A stretch of DNA of 64,000 bases from JBBPZA01 sp963728925 (GCA_963728925.1 CAVSMB010000009.1:75423-139422); one strand, 5' to 3'; counted from the first letter of the stretch, positions 32,438 through 42,221 are shown. A program made the numbers and translations. Notes: generated from the letters alone by a model not told the origin.

Positions 32438-32515
32438 ATGTCGACCCAGGCGTTTCCCTACGCGCATCTCGACGACGCGCACGCCACCGACTACTTCCAG
32501 GTCCGCGAGCAGTAG
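32438..32515 (+). pseudogene. 25-codon truncated gene behind phaC
   Basis: ATG at 32438 with a good GAGAGGAGA Shine-Dalgarno, 12 bases after phaC. The frame reads MSTQAFPYAHLDDAHATDYF and ends FQVREQ-stop. After the TAG the same frame continues EHFIATRSPLGW before decaying, which suggests a nonsense or truncation event in a longer gene. Acyl-CoA dehydrogenase-like N-termini sometimes look like this, but the fragment is too short to assign. Confidence 0.4.
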
Positions 32516-32800
32516 GAGCACTTCATCGCCACCCGTAGCCCGCTCGGGTGGTCTCGGCGCCGGCTCACAAGCCCCGGGGGGTCGGCCTCCGGCAGCTCGT
32601 CGAGCTGGCGCCGCATCCTCGCTGGCGATGAGCCGACGTTGCGGACACCGGCTGTCCGCAACGAGGGCAAGGCGATTGGTCGACCGCGCCCGACATCGCA
32701 TGATGACGACCCGCTCGCGAAGCCGTCCACGCCGTTACGGGTCAGCCCCTGACCGGCGAGCCGTCCCCCTCGAGCCCTCCCTACGCCGGTTCCCTCGGGC

Positions 32801-33082
32801 TCAGGCCAGCCCCGGAGGCGGCGCGGCACGTGCGTCGAATCCTCGCGCGCCGCCGGGCCGGTGCTCGGCGGGCGCGCCAGGGGTTGACGTTGCGCACGGT
32901 TGGTGGGTGCGCCCGTAGCGGTCGTGCACTACCACCTCCTGAGCGCCTTGCGCTCGCGCATGCGACAACGCGGCGAACTCGGCATAGGTGGCGGTCCAGT
33001 GCTCGGAGAGCGGCCTAGGCTGGCCGTCCTCGAAGACGCGCCAGTTGCCCCGCTCGTCGGGAACCACGTGGAGCACCGCCAT
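32801..33082 (-). CDS. DUF2188-like protein
   Basis: A 93-residue protein. LHVVPDERGNWRVFEDGQ, then AEFAALSHARAQGAQEVVVHDRYGRTH matches the short DUF2188 pattern (VP...GGW.V..., Ala-rich helix, VHD.DG). Such proteins occur widely as single-domain genes with no known function. The last 25 residues are Pro/Ala-rich and may be an extension caused by local sequence change. ATG at 33080-33082. Confidence 0.7.
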   Translation of the reverse strand: MAVLHVVPDERGNWRVFEDGQPRPLSEHWTATYAEFAALSHARAQGAQEVVVHDRYGRTHQPCATSTPGAPAEHRPGGARGFDARAAPPPGLA

Positions 33083-33665
33083 GGAGCTGCTCCTCTCCGC
33101 TATCTGTGGCCGTTGAGGATGAACCCTCGGTTGGTACCCGCCCTCGCAAGCGACCTAACGCCGGCCGGCTCATCGCATTCACCGTTGGCGGGATCCAGGT
33201 TCCGTGTGTGGACCGGACAGCAGGTGCTGACGCTCGCGGATTCTCGGACCCTGAGATGCGAGATGGCGAGATGATCGTGTTGGTCGCAAGCAACATCGCG
33301 ACCGAGCTCGACACGGTCGCTCACTACGGGCTTGCGGCCCAGGCCGATACAGCGCGCCCGTCACGCGATTGAACGGGTCCGGGTCGCTAGCTCCACGTTG
33401 CCGCCCGGCGCGTTCGCGGCTAACCCGGCGCCCGCGGACGAGCGCAGCGCTGCTGCTGGTCGTTCGAGGCAGGAGCCATCTCAAGGCTACCGCGGACTTC
33501 CGCTTGAGCGGCAGCGCTATTTGCTGGCCGAGCCTCCAGCGGCCAGCACCGTCTGATCGCGGACTCGCGCTCGTGAGCGAATGCACAAGCGCGAGGTTCT
33601 GCGCGGACGCATGCCTGGATGGCAAAGGGGTCGCCCCGCCGGCGCCGCCGCTCGCGCTCTAGAAA
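33083..33665. other. 583-base interval without a convincing gene
   Basis: Several frames are open on both strands, but none has a recognisable domain, a good start or a Shine-Dalgarno. I see no tRNA or insertion-sequence end. It may be degraded island DNA. Confidence 0.4.
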
Positions 33666-34124
33666 CTAAGAGTAATAGTTGATGTCGTGAACGATCCGAC
33701 GTCCGGAAGCCGAAGCTGCGCGGATCCTCACCCAATGCGTCTTCACGCCGGGCGCCCAGGACTCGAACTCGAGATCCTCGAGCCGTTCGATCTCGGCCGG
33801 GTCGGTTACTTCCTCGGCCTCGCCAACGATGATCACGCTCCACCCGGTCTGATCAACGGGATCGGTGCCGTCGATCTCAAACGCCGCCGTCCCCGAGCTC
33901 AGGCCCTCGCGGAGCTTGGAGCCCAGCGCCGAGCGGAACACGACGGATTGCGTTTGATCATCGAACGCGTAGTTGACCGGACGGATCGTTGCTGGCGACA
34001 CGCTGAGGGCAATGCGTCCAACTCCGCCGCTGGCTGCGGCGAGCATTCGCATGCACCCGTCCCGGTCGATCTCAAGGAAATCGATCCCTCGGTCGTGAGG
34101 TGTCGAGCCGATAGCCTCGCCCAC
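33666..34124 (-). CDS. Pyridoxamine 5'-phosphate oxidase-like flavoprotein
   Basis: A 152-residue protein of the split-barrel PPOX fold. FLEIDRDGCMRMLAAAS, GRIALSV, IRPVNYAFDDQ, FRSALGSKL and FEIDGTD...GWSVIIVGEAEEV form the standard pattern of the FMN- or F420-binding group. In actinobacteria these small proteins often act as F420-dependent reductases of xenobiotics; substrate is unknown here. Start is GTG at 34122-34124. Confidence 0.85.
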   Translation of the reverse strand: MGEAIGSTPHDRGIDFLEIDRDGCMRMLAAASGGVGRIALSVSPATIRPVNYAFDDQTQSVVFRSALGSKLREGLSSGTAAFEIDGTDPVDQTGWSVIIVGEAEEVTDPAEIERLEDLEFESWAPGVKTHWVRIRAASASGRRIVHDINYYS

Positions 34125-34209
34125 GTCTACATCCTACACCGCCCTGCGTTTGGGTTCGTGTCCCCATGGGCAAAGTACGAGGCGCCCGGTGCTCTCGACT
34201 TTCGTGACC

Positions 34210-35538
34210 TCACGCGGCGGCGAGCGCTGATGGTGACGAGGCGGTCGTGATTTTTGGGGTGCTGGTCGGCCGGGGTGCTTGTGCCCAATATTCGTGGCGG
34301 ATCAGCTCGCGGCGCAGCGCGGCGAGCATGTCGGCGTAGCTGACGGTCTGCTTGTGGCGGTACCAGGGAGCGGCGCCACGGCGGGCGTCGAGGTCGGCGT
34401 CGGGGTCGCCGTGCAGCGCGTACCACGCAACGGTGATCGTCTGCGTGAGGAAGCCGAACGGGACGGTCCGCTCGACGGCGTTGCGGACGCGGTTGCGGGC
34501 CTGGCCGACGCCGTGGGCCTTGGCCTCCTGGTGGGCGGTCTCGATCGTCCAGCGGCTGTCGTAGCGGGCGATCAACTCGGCGGTGGTGGCATCGGTGTCG
34601 GTGCTGGCGATCGCGACGTCGAAGCCGTCGCCGCGGTCGGGCTTGCGGATGAGCATGACCACGACGGGCCGCGTGTGGAACGGCCCGTACCACAGACAGG
34701 TCGTGCTCCAGACGTGCTCGACGCGGGTCTTGCCGTCGGGGCCGGTGATCGTGACGGGCTCGAACACCGCCGCGGCGGCCAGCCTGGCCAGACTCGCCAG
34801 CCGCGCGCCCTTGAGCGCCGGGCGACCGCGCTTGCCGGTCCGCGGTGGCGCCAGCGCGAAGACGGCAGCGTTGGCGCGCATCCGGGTGGTCACGGTCACG
34901 CGGTCGGGCAGGCCGCGCCACGCCCTGGTGGCATAGGCGCCGTCCATGACCAGCTCGACGATCCGGGTGGGAAAGCGCTGAAGGATCATGTCGATCAGCG
35001 TTCTGGCCAACTCGGGCTGCGACGGCCGGTCGGGATGATCGTCGTCGCGCGGCCGGAAGAGGCGAAACAGGATCGGCAGCCCGACCGCTCGGCCGCCCAG
35101 GCACTCAAGCTGCACGACGAGCACGACGACCACCCAGCAGTTCCCCCAGCGGGTGCGACGCCCCGAGCCCTCGGGCTGGGCCCCGTCGTGGAGGTAGTGC
35201 GCGCCCCACACGCGCCGCCCGGAGCGCCCGAACAGCGTGTCATCGACGGCCAAGCGGATCGGCGCGCCAACCTTGACGAACACCTCAACCAAGAAGTCCA
35301 GCAGCGCCAGCCCGAGCCGGTCGGGGTCCCAGCGCCGGCGCGCGAAGAAGTCGTGCGCGCGACTGTGATGCCAGCAGCCGGCCAGCCCGGCGGCCTGCAG
35401 CATCCCCGTGACCGTGCAGTCGCGGACCCGACCGACGAACCCGACCACCAGCATGCTGAACGTCTGAAACGAGGGTTGCGTGAAGCACGGCGCCAGCAGG
35501 GACAGCAGTCCGGCAAGCGAAGTGGGAACCTGACACAC
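34210..35538 (-). CDS. IS701-family transposase
   Basis: A 442-residue DDE transposase with the IS701 pattern. LAVDDTLFGRSGRRVWGAHYLHDG supplies the first acidic residue, RWGNCWVV follows, then LVMDGAYATRAW and ARYDSRWTIETAHQEAKAH (Glu and helix). The frame is complete. I could not define its inverted repeats, unlike the second IS701 copy at 50.9 kb, to which it is only distantly similar. Confidence 0.88.
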   Translation of the reverse strand: MCQVPTSLAGLLSLLAPCFTQPSFQTFSMLVVGFVGRVRDCTVTGMLQAAGLAGCWHHSRAHDFFARRRWDPDRLGLALLDFLVEVFVKVGAPIRLAVDDTLFGRSGRRVWGAHYLHDGAQPEGSGRRTRWGNCWVVVVLVVQLECLGGRAVGLPILFRLFRPRDDDHPDRPSQPELARTLIDMILQRFPTRIVELVMDGAYATRAWRGLPDRVTVTTRMRANAAVFALAPPRTGKRGRPALKGARLASLARLAAAAVFEPVTITGPDGKTRVEHVWSTTCLWYGPFHTRPVVVMLIRKPDRGDGFDVAIASTDTDATTAELIARYDSRWTIETAHQEAKAHGVGQARNRVRNAVERTVPFGFLTQTITVAWYALHGDPDADLDARRGAAPWYRHKQTVSYADMLAALRRELIRHEYWAQAPRPTSTPKITTASSPSALAAA

Positions 35539-35999
35539 GGCGGCGACCCCCTCGGTGAAGGGCCACGGCCAGCGTCATCAGCGCCCCGCGGCCCGATGGG
35601 CTTGAACACCCACCGGATTCGGGGTCGCCGCCACCCCTCCTTTCGCCCGCTCAGACCCGCAAACCGCCGCCGCCCGCGCGATCGGCACCAAGCCTCACGA
35701 CCGCGCCCTCAACCCCCGAAAGCCCGAAACTCGAGAGTCAAGGGGTCCGCGGCAACTTTCTCGTAGCTCCGACGGTCGCGGAGGGCCGCAGATCGCCTCC
35801 TGTGTGCTCGTTTCGGTCGCCGGTGGGAGCGAGCGGTCGGTTGTGGGCGCTCTATTTGCGCAGGCGGGGTCGCCGTCGACGGCGGTCGGCGTCGTTAGGC
35901 GGCGTTAGGCTGCGTGTGGGCGCGAGCCGATGACGTGTCGAAGAGCAGGCGTCTGGGGCTCGCGAACCTGCCGCGCGACTTGCCCTTCGAGGGCCTGAT
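35539..35999. other. 461-base interval between IS701 and IS110 transposases
   Basis: No gene seen. It contains a short GC-rich repetition around 35895-35915 (two copies of GGCGTTAGGC-like sequence). It is presumably the non-coding ends of the two neighbouring insertion sequences. Confidence 0.4.
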
Positions 36000-37232
36000 C
36001 TATGCGCGCCCCGCTGTCACGCTCGCGCCCGTCTTCTTCGCTGCTGCCGCTTGCCAGTCCGTGACCGTCCGCCTGTAGGAGGCCTCGGCCTGCCGGGCGA
36101 GCTCGCGCTCGGCGCTGCGCATCTTCTGCCTCGTCGCCCAGGTCCCGGTGTTGGTGCCCTTCAGCGTCTGCCCGCCGGCGCGGATCTCGAGCAGGCGCAG
36201 CTTCTTGGCCGTCAGCGACGGCTGCTGGTGGGCGTAGTCCTCGCCCCGGCTGAGCAGGCACCAGAACAGCACGGCGAGCTTGCGCGCGCAGGCGACGACG
36301 GCGATCTTGTTGCCGCGCCGGGCGCGGATCCGCTCGTAGAAGGCGCGCAGCGGGCCGGGCTGCTGGACGACCGACCAGGCCGCCTCGACCAGCGCCCAGC
36401 GCGCCGCGGGCGAGCCCTGCTTTGAGATCCGCCCGCCCCTCGCCGGCGCGCTGCCGGACTGGTAGACGCGCGGATCAAGCCCGAGGTAGCCGACCAGCTT
36501 GCGCGACGTCGGGAAGCGGCGGATGTCGCCGATCGCGGCCAGGAACGTCGCCGCGCAGATCACGTTGACCCCCGGCACGGTCATCAGCCGCCGCAGCTCC
36601 CGCGAGTCGAGCGCTTGGCGGGCGATCTGGCGCTCGACCGCGGCGATCTCGGCGTCGAGGAACTCGACGTGGCGCATGCAGGCCGCGACCGTCTCCGCCT
36701 CCTCGAGCGGCAGCTCGAGCCCTGCCAGCCACTCGCGCCCCTTGACGCCGAACAGGTCGGACAGCGGCGGGCGCCCCACCAGCCGGCGCACCAGCACGGC
36801 GTGGATCTCGTTCTTGGAGCGCGACCGTGCGCGCACCAGCTGCTCGCGCCGCCCCAGCCGCCGGCGCAACACACGCGTCCACTCATCCGGCGACCAGACG
36901 GCGTCGAGCTCACCGGCCGCGAGCAGCCGCGCCAGCGTGCGCGCGTCAAGGCGGTCGGTCTTCGCCCGGGCCTGCCGGATGCCGGTATCGGCGGGGCTGA
37001 CGACGACGACCCGGGCGACGTGCGGCTCGAGGATGCGCGCAATCTCCCACGCGCCCCCCGTTACCTCCAGCGCCACCCGGTCCGTGCGCGCCAGACTCTG
37101 CGCGAACAGCTCCAACTGCTCCGGCGTCGTCGCGATCCGACCAGCGGAGCGCAGCGCGCCGCTCTCGACGATCGCCACCTCGCAGAAATCGCGATGCACG
37201 TCCAACCCGATCGCTCTTCCGAGAGATCTCAC
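36000..37232 (-). CDS. IS110-family transposase (copy 1)
   Basis: A 410-residue DEDD transposase. The N-terminal RuvC-like domain has GLDVHRDFCEVAIVE (first Asp), LEVTGGAWEI (Glu) and KTDRLDARTLARLL (Asp pair). The C-terminal transposase_20 domain has LMTVPGVNVICAATFLAAIGD and the catalytic-Ser region GGRISKQGSPAARW. The GTG at 37230-37232 was chosen because the frame further upstream is unlike the family. Intact. Confidence 0.88.
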   Translation of the reverse strand: MRSLGRAIGLDVHRDFCEVAIVESGALRSAGRIATTPEQLELFAQSLARTDRVALEVTGGAWEIARILEPHVARVVVVSPADTGIRQARAKTDRLDARTLARLLAAGELDAVWSPDEWTRVLRRRLGRREQLVRARSRSKNEIHAVLVRRLVGRPPLSDLFGVKGREWLAGLELPLEEAETVAACMRHVEFLDAEIAAVERQIARQALDSRELRRLMTVPGVNVICAATFLAAIGDIRRFPTSRKLVGYLGLDPRVYQSGSAPARGGRISKQGSPAARWALVEAAWSVVQQPGPLRAFYERIRARRGNKIAVVACARKLAVLFWCLLSRGEDYAHQQPSLTAKKLRLLEIRAGGQTLKGTNTGTWATRQKMRSAERELARQAEASYRRTVTDWQAAAAKKTGASVTAGRA

Positions 37233-37563
37233 CCCGTCCCCCTCTATTCGTTGAACGAAATGAAGAACCAGCGGGCGAACGACAACGACCGATACGTGCT
37301 CGCAGCACACCCGGGCAAGTCGCAGGGGCGGCCACCGAGAAAGCTCGAGCTCGAAGCTCATCGTCCACAAACGGCCTGCCCAACTACGTTCTCCGAGAAA
37401 GCCCCTGTCCCGGTCGACCGACCGTAGGGCCGGGCCCGGACAGCAACCTTCAAGGCGACAGTTTCATGCCCCGAGGACCGCTCGTCGCGGCGGTCCCGTC
37501 CGGGCGCTCGCTTCGCTGGGGCAGAGCGGGAGCGCGGTGGCGCTCCCGCTCGTGGGGGGACGA
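37233..37563. other. 331-base interval, IS110 flank
   Basis: Upstream region of the IS110 transposase and the end of the recombinase pseudogene. IS110 elements carry a bridge RNA in their non-coding ends; the DNA upstream of the transposase start (37233-37440) is a candidate location, but I cannot fold it reliably by eye. Confidence 0.35.
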
Positions 37564-38264
37564 TCAGAGCCGCAGCCCGGCGCTGGCGGACATCATCGGC
37601 GCCCGGCGCATGTGGACGGCGGCGATGATTTCCTCGGGATCGATCCCTTGGAGGTAGATCGAGGTGGTGCCGAGGTTCGCGTGTTGAGCTGGCGCTGGAT
37701 GATGTTCAGCGGCACGCCCTCCCGGGCCAGCTCGAGCGCGTGCGCGTGGCGCAGCTGGTGCGGCGCGAACCTGCGCCTGACCCCTGCTTGGGCGGCGAGT
37801 CGGCGGAACTCGGCGCGCACGGCGGCGCCCGACCACGGCCGTCCACGGGTCGGGCCGTCAATGATGCAGAACAGCGGTCCGACCGGAAGCTCGGCCCGTG
37901 CGCTCAGCCACGGCCGCAGCTGCTCCCAGCCCCACTCATCCATCCCGATCTCGCGTCGGCGGCCGCCCTTGCCGCTGCGGACCAGGATCGATCCGCGCCG
38001 GTGTTCGAGCTCGTGTTCGGCGAGTGCGAGCGCTTCCTGGATGCGCAGGCCGCCGCGCCACAAGACGACGATCATCGCTCGCGCGCGCCAGCCGCGCCGA
38101 TCGTCGGGGGCGTGACGCATCACGGCGACGATCTCGTCCACCGTGGGCGGGTCGGCCGGGTAGCGCACGCCCTTGTTGCGCGGCGGGCGGCCGGCGTGAT
38201 AGCCGGGCAGCGTCGCCGGCGAGCGACGCCGCCCCGCCGCGTCGAGGACTGACAAGGTGGTCAT
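37564..38264 (-). pseudogene. Short tyrosine recombinase, frameshifted
   Basis: About 230 codons. The N-terminal 190 residues read in one frame (WRGGLRIQEALALAEHELEH with the first Arg; APHQLRHAHALELAREGVPL with His and Arg). The end, NLGTTSIYLQGIDPEEIIAA with the nucleophilic Tyr, is in another frame. A single base is missing near 37688, where LGHANLG is expected. It lacks the usual N-terminal SAM-like domain, as in small solitary recombinases of mobile regions. Either inactive or a sequencing artefact. Confidence 0.8.
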
Positions 38265-38620
38265 GAAGACCTCCTCGGATCGGACAACAGGGTACGCCGC
38301 TGCCCTACATAACCGACGGCGCCGGGGCTACAGTCGCGCTGCGAGACCGAGTGTCGTTTCGAGTCAACCCCTCGCGCTCGACTCGCCTGTTTCGTCCCGG
38401 GCGGGCGTCTACAGCGACGGTCCGAACGTGCTCGCGCCCAGGCGGGCTGGGTTGCCTCGAGCGTTCGCGATCGCCCGACCGGCACCCGAGATGCGATAGC
38501 GGGGGGCGATCTTCCAGGCCGCTCCTGCTCGTGCATGGGGGCACTCGTCGCTGGCGCCGACGACGCTACGAAGCGGCATCACGTGGGGGGACTGCCGACG
38601 TGCGTCCATGGCGATTGGAC
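38265..38620. other. 356-base interval without a convincing gene
   Basis: Lies between the start of the recombinase pseudogene and the end of the SDR pseudogene. Frames are open on both strands, but no recognisable protein, tRNA or repeat was found. Confidence 0.4.
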
Positions 38621-39365
38621 CTAGATGGCGGTGCGCCCACCGTCGGCGGCGACGGTCGTGCCGGTGACGTAGCTGGCGCGGTCGGAGACGAGGAACGCCA
38701 CGACTTCGGCGATCTCCTCGGGTTGGGCGGCGCGATCGAGGGGAGTGGTGGCGCCGCGCTTCCGGATGAACTGCGGCCCGGACGGCGTGGGGGTGTACAC
38801 GGGCCCCGGCGCGACGGCGTTGACGCGAACGCCGCGCCGCCTAGTTCGGCGGCCCATGCGCGGGTCATCGCCTCGAGGGCGGCCTTGGTCGCGCCGTACG
38901 CGGCACCGCCGGGCATGCCGATGTCGCCGGCCATCGAGCTGATCGAGACGATCGCGCCGCGGCCGCGTGCGGCCATCTTCGGGGCGAGCGTGGCCACGAG
39001 GACGAACGGCGCGCGGACGTTGCCGTCGAACATCTTGTCGTAGCCGTCGAGGGTGAGCGCACCGGTGGGGCCCACAGCGAGATGCCGGCGTTGTTGACCA
39101 GGATGTCGACGTCGCCGGCCGCGTCCGCGAGGCGTTGCGCGTCGGCGGTGACGGTGAGGTCGGCGGCGAGAAACCGCGCGCGGCCGCCCGCGTCGACGAT
39201 GGCTTGGACCACCTCGGCGCCGCGCTCGGCGTCGCGGCCGTGGATGAGGACGTCGGCGCCGTACGCGGCCAGCGCGATGGCGACGGCTCGCCCGATGCCG
39301 GAAGTGGCGCCGGTGACGAGGGCGGTGCGGCCCTGGAGGTCGTACAGGGTGTCGGTGGAAGTCAT
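38621..39365 (-). pseudogene. SDR-family oxidoreductase with two frameshifts
   Basis: About 248 codons of a classical short-chain dehydrogenase. The NAD(P) motif TGATSGIGRAVA, LVNNAGIS, the catalytic AYGATKAALEAM (Tyr and Lys) and the C-terminal VNAVAPGPVYTP with LVSDRASYVTGTTVAADGG are all present but in three frames. One base is missing at about 39075 within a G/C run and another at about 38845. The catalytic residues are intact, so either the gene died recently or the indels are sequencing errors. Confidence 0.85.
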
Positions 39366-39501
39366 GCCGGCACGGTGCCACGCACGCACGCGCCGTCCAT
39401 CATCGAAATGGCCGACGTCGGACGCTGTACGTGCGAAGATCTTCCAACGACCTCGGCGTCCTCGCAGATGCGGTGCTCGCCGCGATGATCATGAGGGTCC
39501 G

Positions 39502-40515
39502 TTGCTCGTCGAGCTCGCGGTGATCCTGGCGCTTGTCGTGGCGCTGGTCGCGGCGCGGGCGGCGTTCACCGCCCGGGCGCAGCTCCCCGCCGCTCCCCGG
39601 CCGCAGGACGCGGTCGTCTTCTGGAACCCCAAGTCCGGCGGCGGGAAGGCCGAGCAGGCGAACCTGGACGAGGAGGCACGCCGGCGGGGTATCGAGCCGG
39701 TGAAGCTCAACCTGGGCGACGACCTCAGGGCCCTCGTCCAGGATGCGGTCGCACGTGGCGCCGACGCCCTCGCCGCGGCGGGCGGCGACGGAACACAGGC
39801 GATCGTCGCGGACATCGCGGCCGAACACGGGCTGCCGTATGCGTGCATCCCGGCCGGCACGCGCAACCACTTCGCGCTGGACCTCGGCGTCGATCGCGAC
39901 GATGTGGTCGACGCGCTGGACGCCCTGGTCGACGGGCGCGAGCGCCGCGTCGACCTGGCCGAGGTCAACGGCAGCGTGTTCGTGAACAACGTCTCTCTGG
40001 GCATCTACGCGCAGGCCGTTCAGCGCGAGGGCTACCGGGAGGCCAAGCTGCGCACGATCGCCAGGACGGTGCCGGACACGCTCGGCCCGGACGGCACGCC
40101 GCTCGATCTGCGCTGGGAGGACCCGGACGGGCGGGAGCACACCTCCGGCGCCGTGATCCTCGTCTCCAACAACCCCTACCGGCTGCGCGCCGTCGGCGCC
40201 GGGTCGCGACCGCGGATGGATACCGGCGCGCTCGGCGTCGCCGTGTTCGAGCCCGGGCAGGGGCGCGGCCACCGGCCGGTGCTGCAGTGGGCGGTCCCCG
40301 AGTTCGAGGTGCGCTCCGGCACGCCGGTCGCAGCCGGCCTCGACGGCGAAGCCGTGACCCTGGAGGCCCCGGTGCGCTTCACGAGCAGACCGGTAGCGCT
40401 CACGGTGCGGATCGCGCCCCACCACCCCGGCGCCTCGCCCTCGGCGGGCCTCCCCGACTCGCCCGCGGATGCGCTGCGCCGGCTGCTAGGGCTGGCCGCG
40501 GGCCGGAAGGGCTGA
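39502..40515 (+). CDS. Membrane-anchored diacylglycerol/lipid kinase-like protein
   Basis: A 337-residue protein of the DAGK/sphingosine-kinase/YegS family. An N-terminal hydrophobic helix (VELAVILALVVALVAARAA) is followed by the kinase core: VFWNPKSGGGKAE, AAGGDGTQAIVADI (nucleotide-binding GGDGT) and PAGTRNHFALDLG. The C-terminal beta domain includes VNNVSLGIYA. It phosphorylates a lipid at the inner membrane face. The start is TTG at 39502 with GAGG upstream; the frame before it has no similarity. Its stop overlaps the SulP gene start as TGATG. Confidence 0.88.
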   Translation: MLVELAVILALVVALVAARAAFTARAQLPAAPRPQDAVVFWNPKSGGGKAEQANLDEEARRRGIEPVKLNLGDDLRALVQDAVARGADALAAAGGDGTQAIVADIAAEHGLPYACIPAGTRNHFALDLGVDRDDVVDALDALVDGRERRVDLAEVNGSVFVNNVSLGIYAQAVQREGYREAKLRTIARTVPDTLGPDGTPLDLRWEDPDGREHTSGAVILVSNNPYRLRAVGAGSRPRMDTGALGVAVFEPGQGRGHRPVLQWAVPEFEVRSGTPVAAGLDGEAVTLEAPVRFTSRPVALTVRIAPHHPGASPSAGLPDSPADALRRLLGLAAGRKG

Positions 40516-42221
40516 TGCCCGCCAGCGGGCGGGTCGAGCGGTGGGCGCCGGGCGTGCGCGCCGCCCACAGCTACGACCGATCGTGGCTGCGCTCCGACCT
40601 CGTCGCAGGCGTCGTCCTCGCGGCGATCCTCGTCCCACAGGGCATGGCGTACGCCGAGCTCGCAGGACTCCCCGCCGTCACCGGCCTGTACACGACGATC
40701 GCCTGCCTGATCGGCTACGCGCTGTTCGGGCCCTCGCGCGTGCTGGTGCTCGGCCCGGACTCGTCGATCTCGCCGCTGATCTTCGCCGCGATCACGCCGC
40801 TGCTCATCTCGGGCGGAGATCCCGGCACAGCGATCGCGCTCGCCGGGATGCTCGCCATCCTCGTCGGGCTCGTCGAGATCGGCCTCGGGGTCGGGAAGCT
40901 CGGCTTCGTCGCCGACCTCCTCTCCAAGGAGGTGCAGATCGGCTACATGAACGGCCTGGCGATCACGATCATCGTTGGGCAACTGCCCAAGCTCTTCGGG
41001 TTCTCGACCGACGCCGGCGGCTTCCTCGATGAGATCAAGAAGTTCGTCGAGGGCCTGGACCAGACCAACACCACGACCCTGCTCGTCGGGGTCGGCGTGC
41101 TGGTCGTCCTGCTCGTCCTGCCACGACTGACCACCCGGGTGCCCGCCGTGCTGGTGGCCGTCGTCGGCGTCACGGCGATCTCGGCCGCGCTGGACCTCTC
41201 AGCCGAGGGCGTCGCCACGGTCGGAGCGCTGCCGCAGGGGGTCCCGAGCCCGAGCCTTCCCTGGACCCAGGCGAGCGACGTCGTGCCGCTGCTCGTCGCC
41301 GCGCTGGGCATCACGCTCGTCTCGCTGACCGACACGATCGCCACGTCGGCGAGCTTCGCGGCCCGGCGCGGCGACGACGTCGATGCCGACCAGGAGATGG
41401 TCGGCATCGGCGCGGCCAACATCGCCGCCGGGTTCTTCCAGGGCTTCGCCATCTCCACCAGCGGCTCGCGCACCGCAGTCGCCGAACAGTCCGGCGCGCG
41501 GAGCCAGCTCACCGGCGTCGTCGGCGCCGCGCTCGTCGCCGTCCTGCTGCTGTTCCTCAACTCGCTGCTCGCCGACCTGCCGCAGACAGCCCTCGCGGCG
41601 GTGGTCGTCGTCGCCGCACTGTCGCTGATGGACATCAAGGTGCTGGCCAACGTCTGGGATGTGCGCCGCAGCGCAGTGGTCATCTCCCTGGTGGCGAGCG
41701 CCGGCGTCATCTTCCTCGGCGTGCTCCAGGGCATCCTCGTCGCCGTCGCCCTGGCCATCCTGCTGTTCTTCCGCCGCAACTGGTGGCCGCACGGCGAGGT
41801 CCTCGGCATGAGCGACGACGTCGAGGGCTGGCACAGCGTCGACCAGTACCCGTCGGCCCGGCAGGTTCCCGGTATCGTCGTCTACCGCTGGGAGGCGCCG
41901 CTGTTCTTCGCGAACGCCGGCATCTTCCGGTCGCAGGTCCGGGACCTCGTCCGCGATCGCCAGCCGCGCTTTATCGTCCTGCAGTGCGAGGCGATCACCG
42001 ACGTGGACGTCACCGCCGCGGCGATGCTCCGGCAGCTCGACACCGAGCTCAACGCCGCCGGCGTCCACCTCGCGTTCGCCGAGCTCCGAGACCGCCTACA
42101 GGATCTCGTCGTCCGGTACGGCCTCCTCGAAACGCTCGACGCCGAGCACTTCTATCGGTCGCTCGACACCGCCATCGCCGCGATCGAGCAGAAAGGTCAG
42201 CCGGGGCCCACAAAGCCGTAG
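40515..42221 (+). CDS. SulP-family anion transporter with STAS domain
   Basis: A 568-residue SLC26/SulP permease for sulfate, bicarbonate or other anions. About twelve membrane segments occupy residues 25-420, with LVAGVVLAAILVPQGMAYAELAG, GPDSSISPL and TSASFAARRG. A cytoplasmic STAS domain covers about 445-560 (VYRWEAPLFFANAGIFRSQV, LQCEAITDVDVTAAAML). The ATG at 40515 overlaps the upstream kinase stop. The gene is complete, and its downstream flank is interrupted 65 bases later by an IS630 element. Confidence 0.93.
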   Translation: MPASGRVERWAPGVRAAHSYDRSWLRSDLVAGVVLAAILVPQGMAYAELAGLPAVTGLYTTIACLIGYALFGPSRVLVLGPDSSISPLIFAAITPLLISGGDPGTAIALAGMLAILVGLVEIGLGVGKLGFVADLLSKEVQIGYMNGLAITIIVGQLPKLFGFSTDAGGFLDEIKKFVEGLDQTNTTTLLVGVGVLVVLLVLPRLTTRVPAVLVAVVGVTAISAALDLSAEGVATVGALPQGVPSPSLPWTQASDVVPLLVAALGITLVSLTDTIATSASFAARRGDDVDADQEMVGIGAANIAAGFFQGFAISTSGSRTAVAEQSGARSQLTGVVGAALVAVLLLFLNSLLADLPQTALAAVVVVAALSLMDIKVLANVWDVRRSAVVISLVASAGVIFLGVLQGILVAVALAILLFFRRNWWPHGEVLGMSDDVEGWHSVDQYPSARQVPGIVVYRWEAPLFFANAGIFRSQVRDLVRDRQPRFIVLQCEAITDVDVTAAAMLRQLDTELNAAGVHLAFAELRDRLQDLVVRYGLLETLDAEHFYRSLDTAIAAIEQKGQPGPTKP

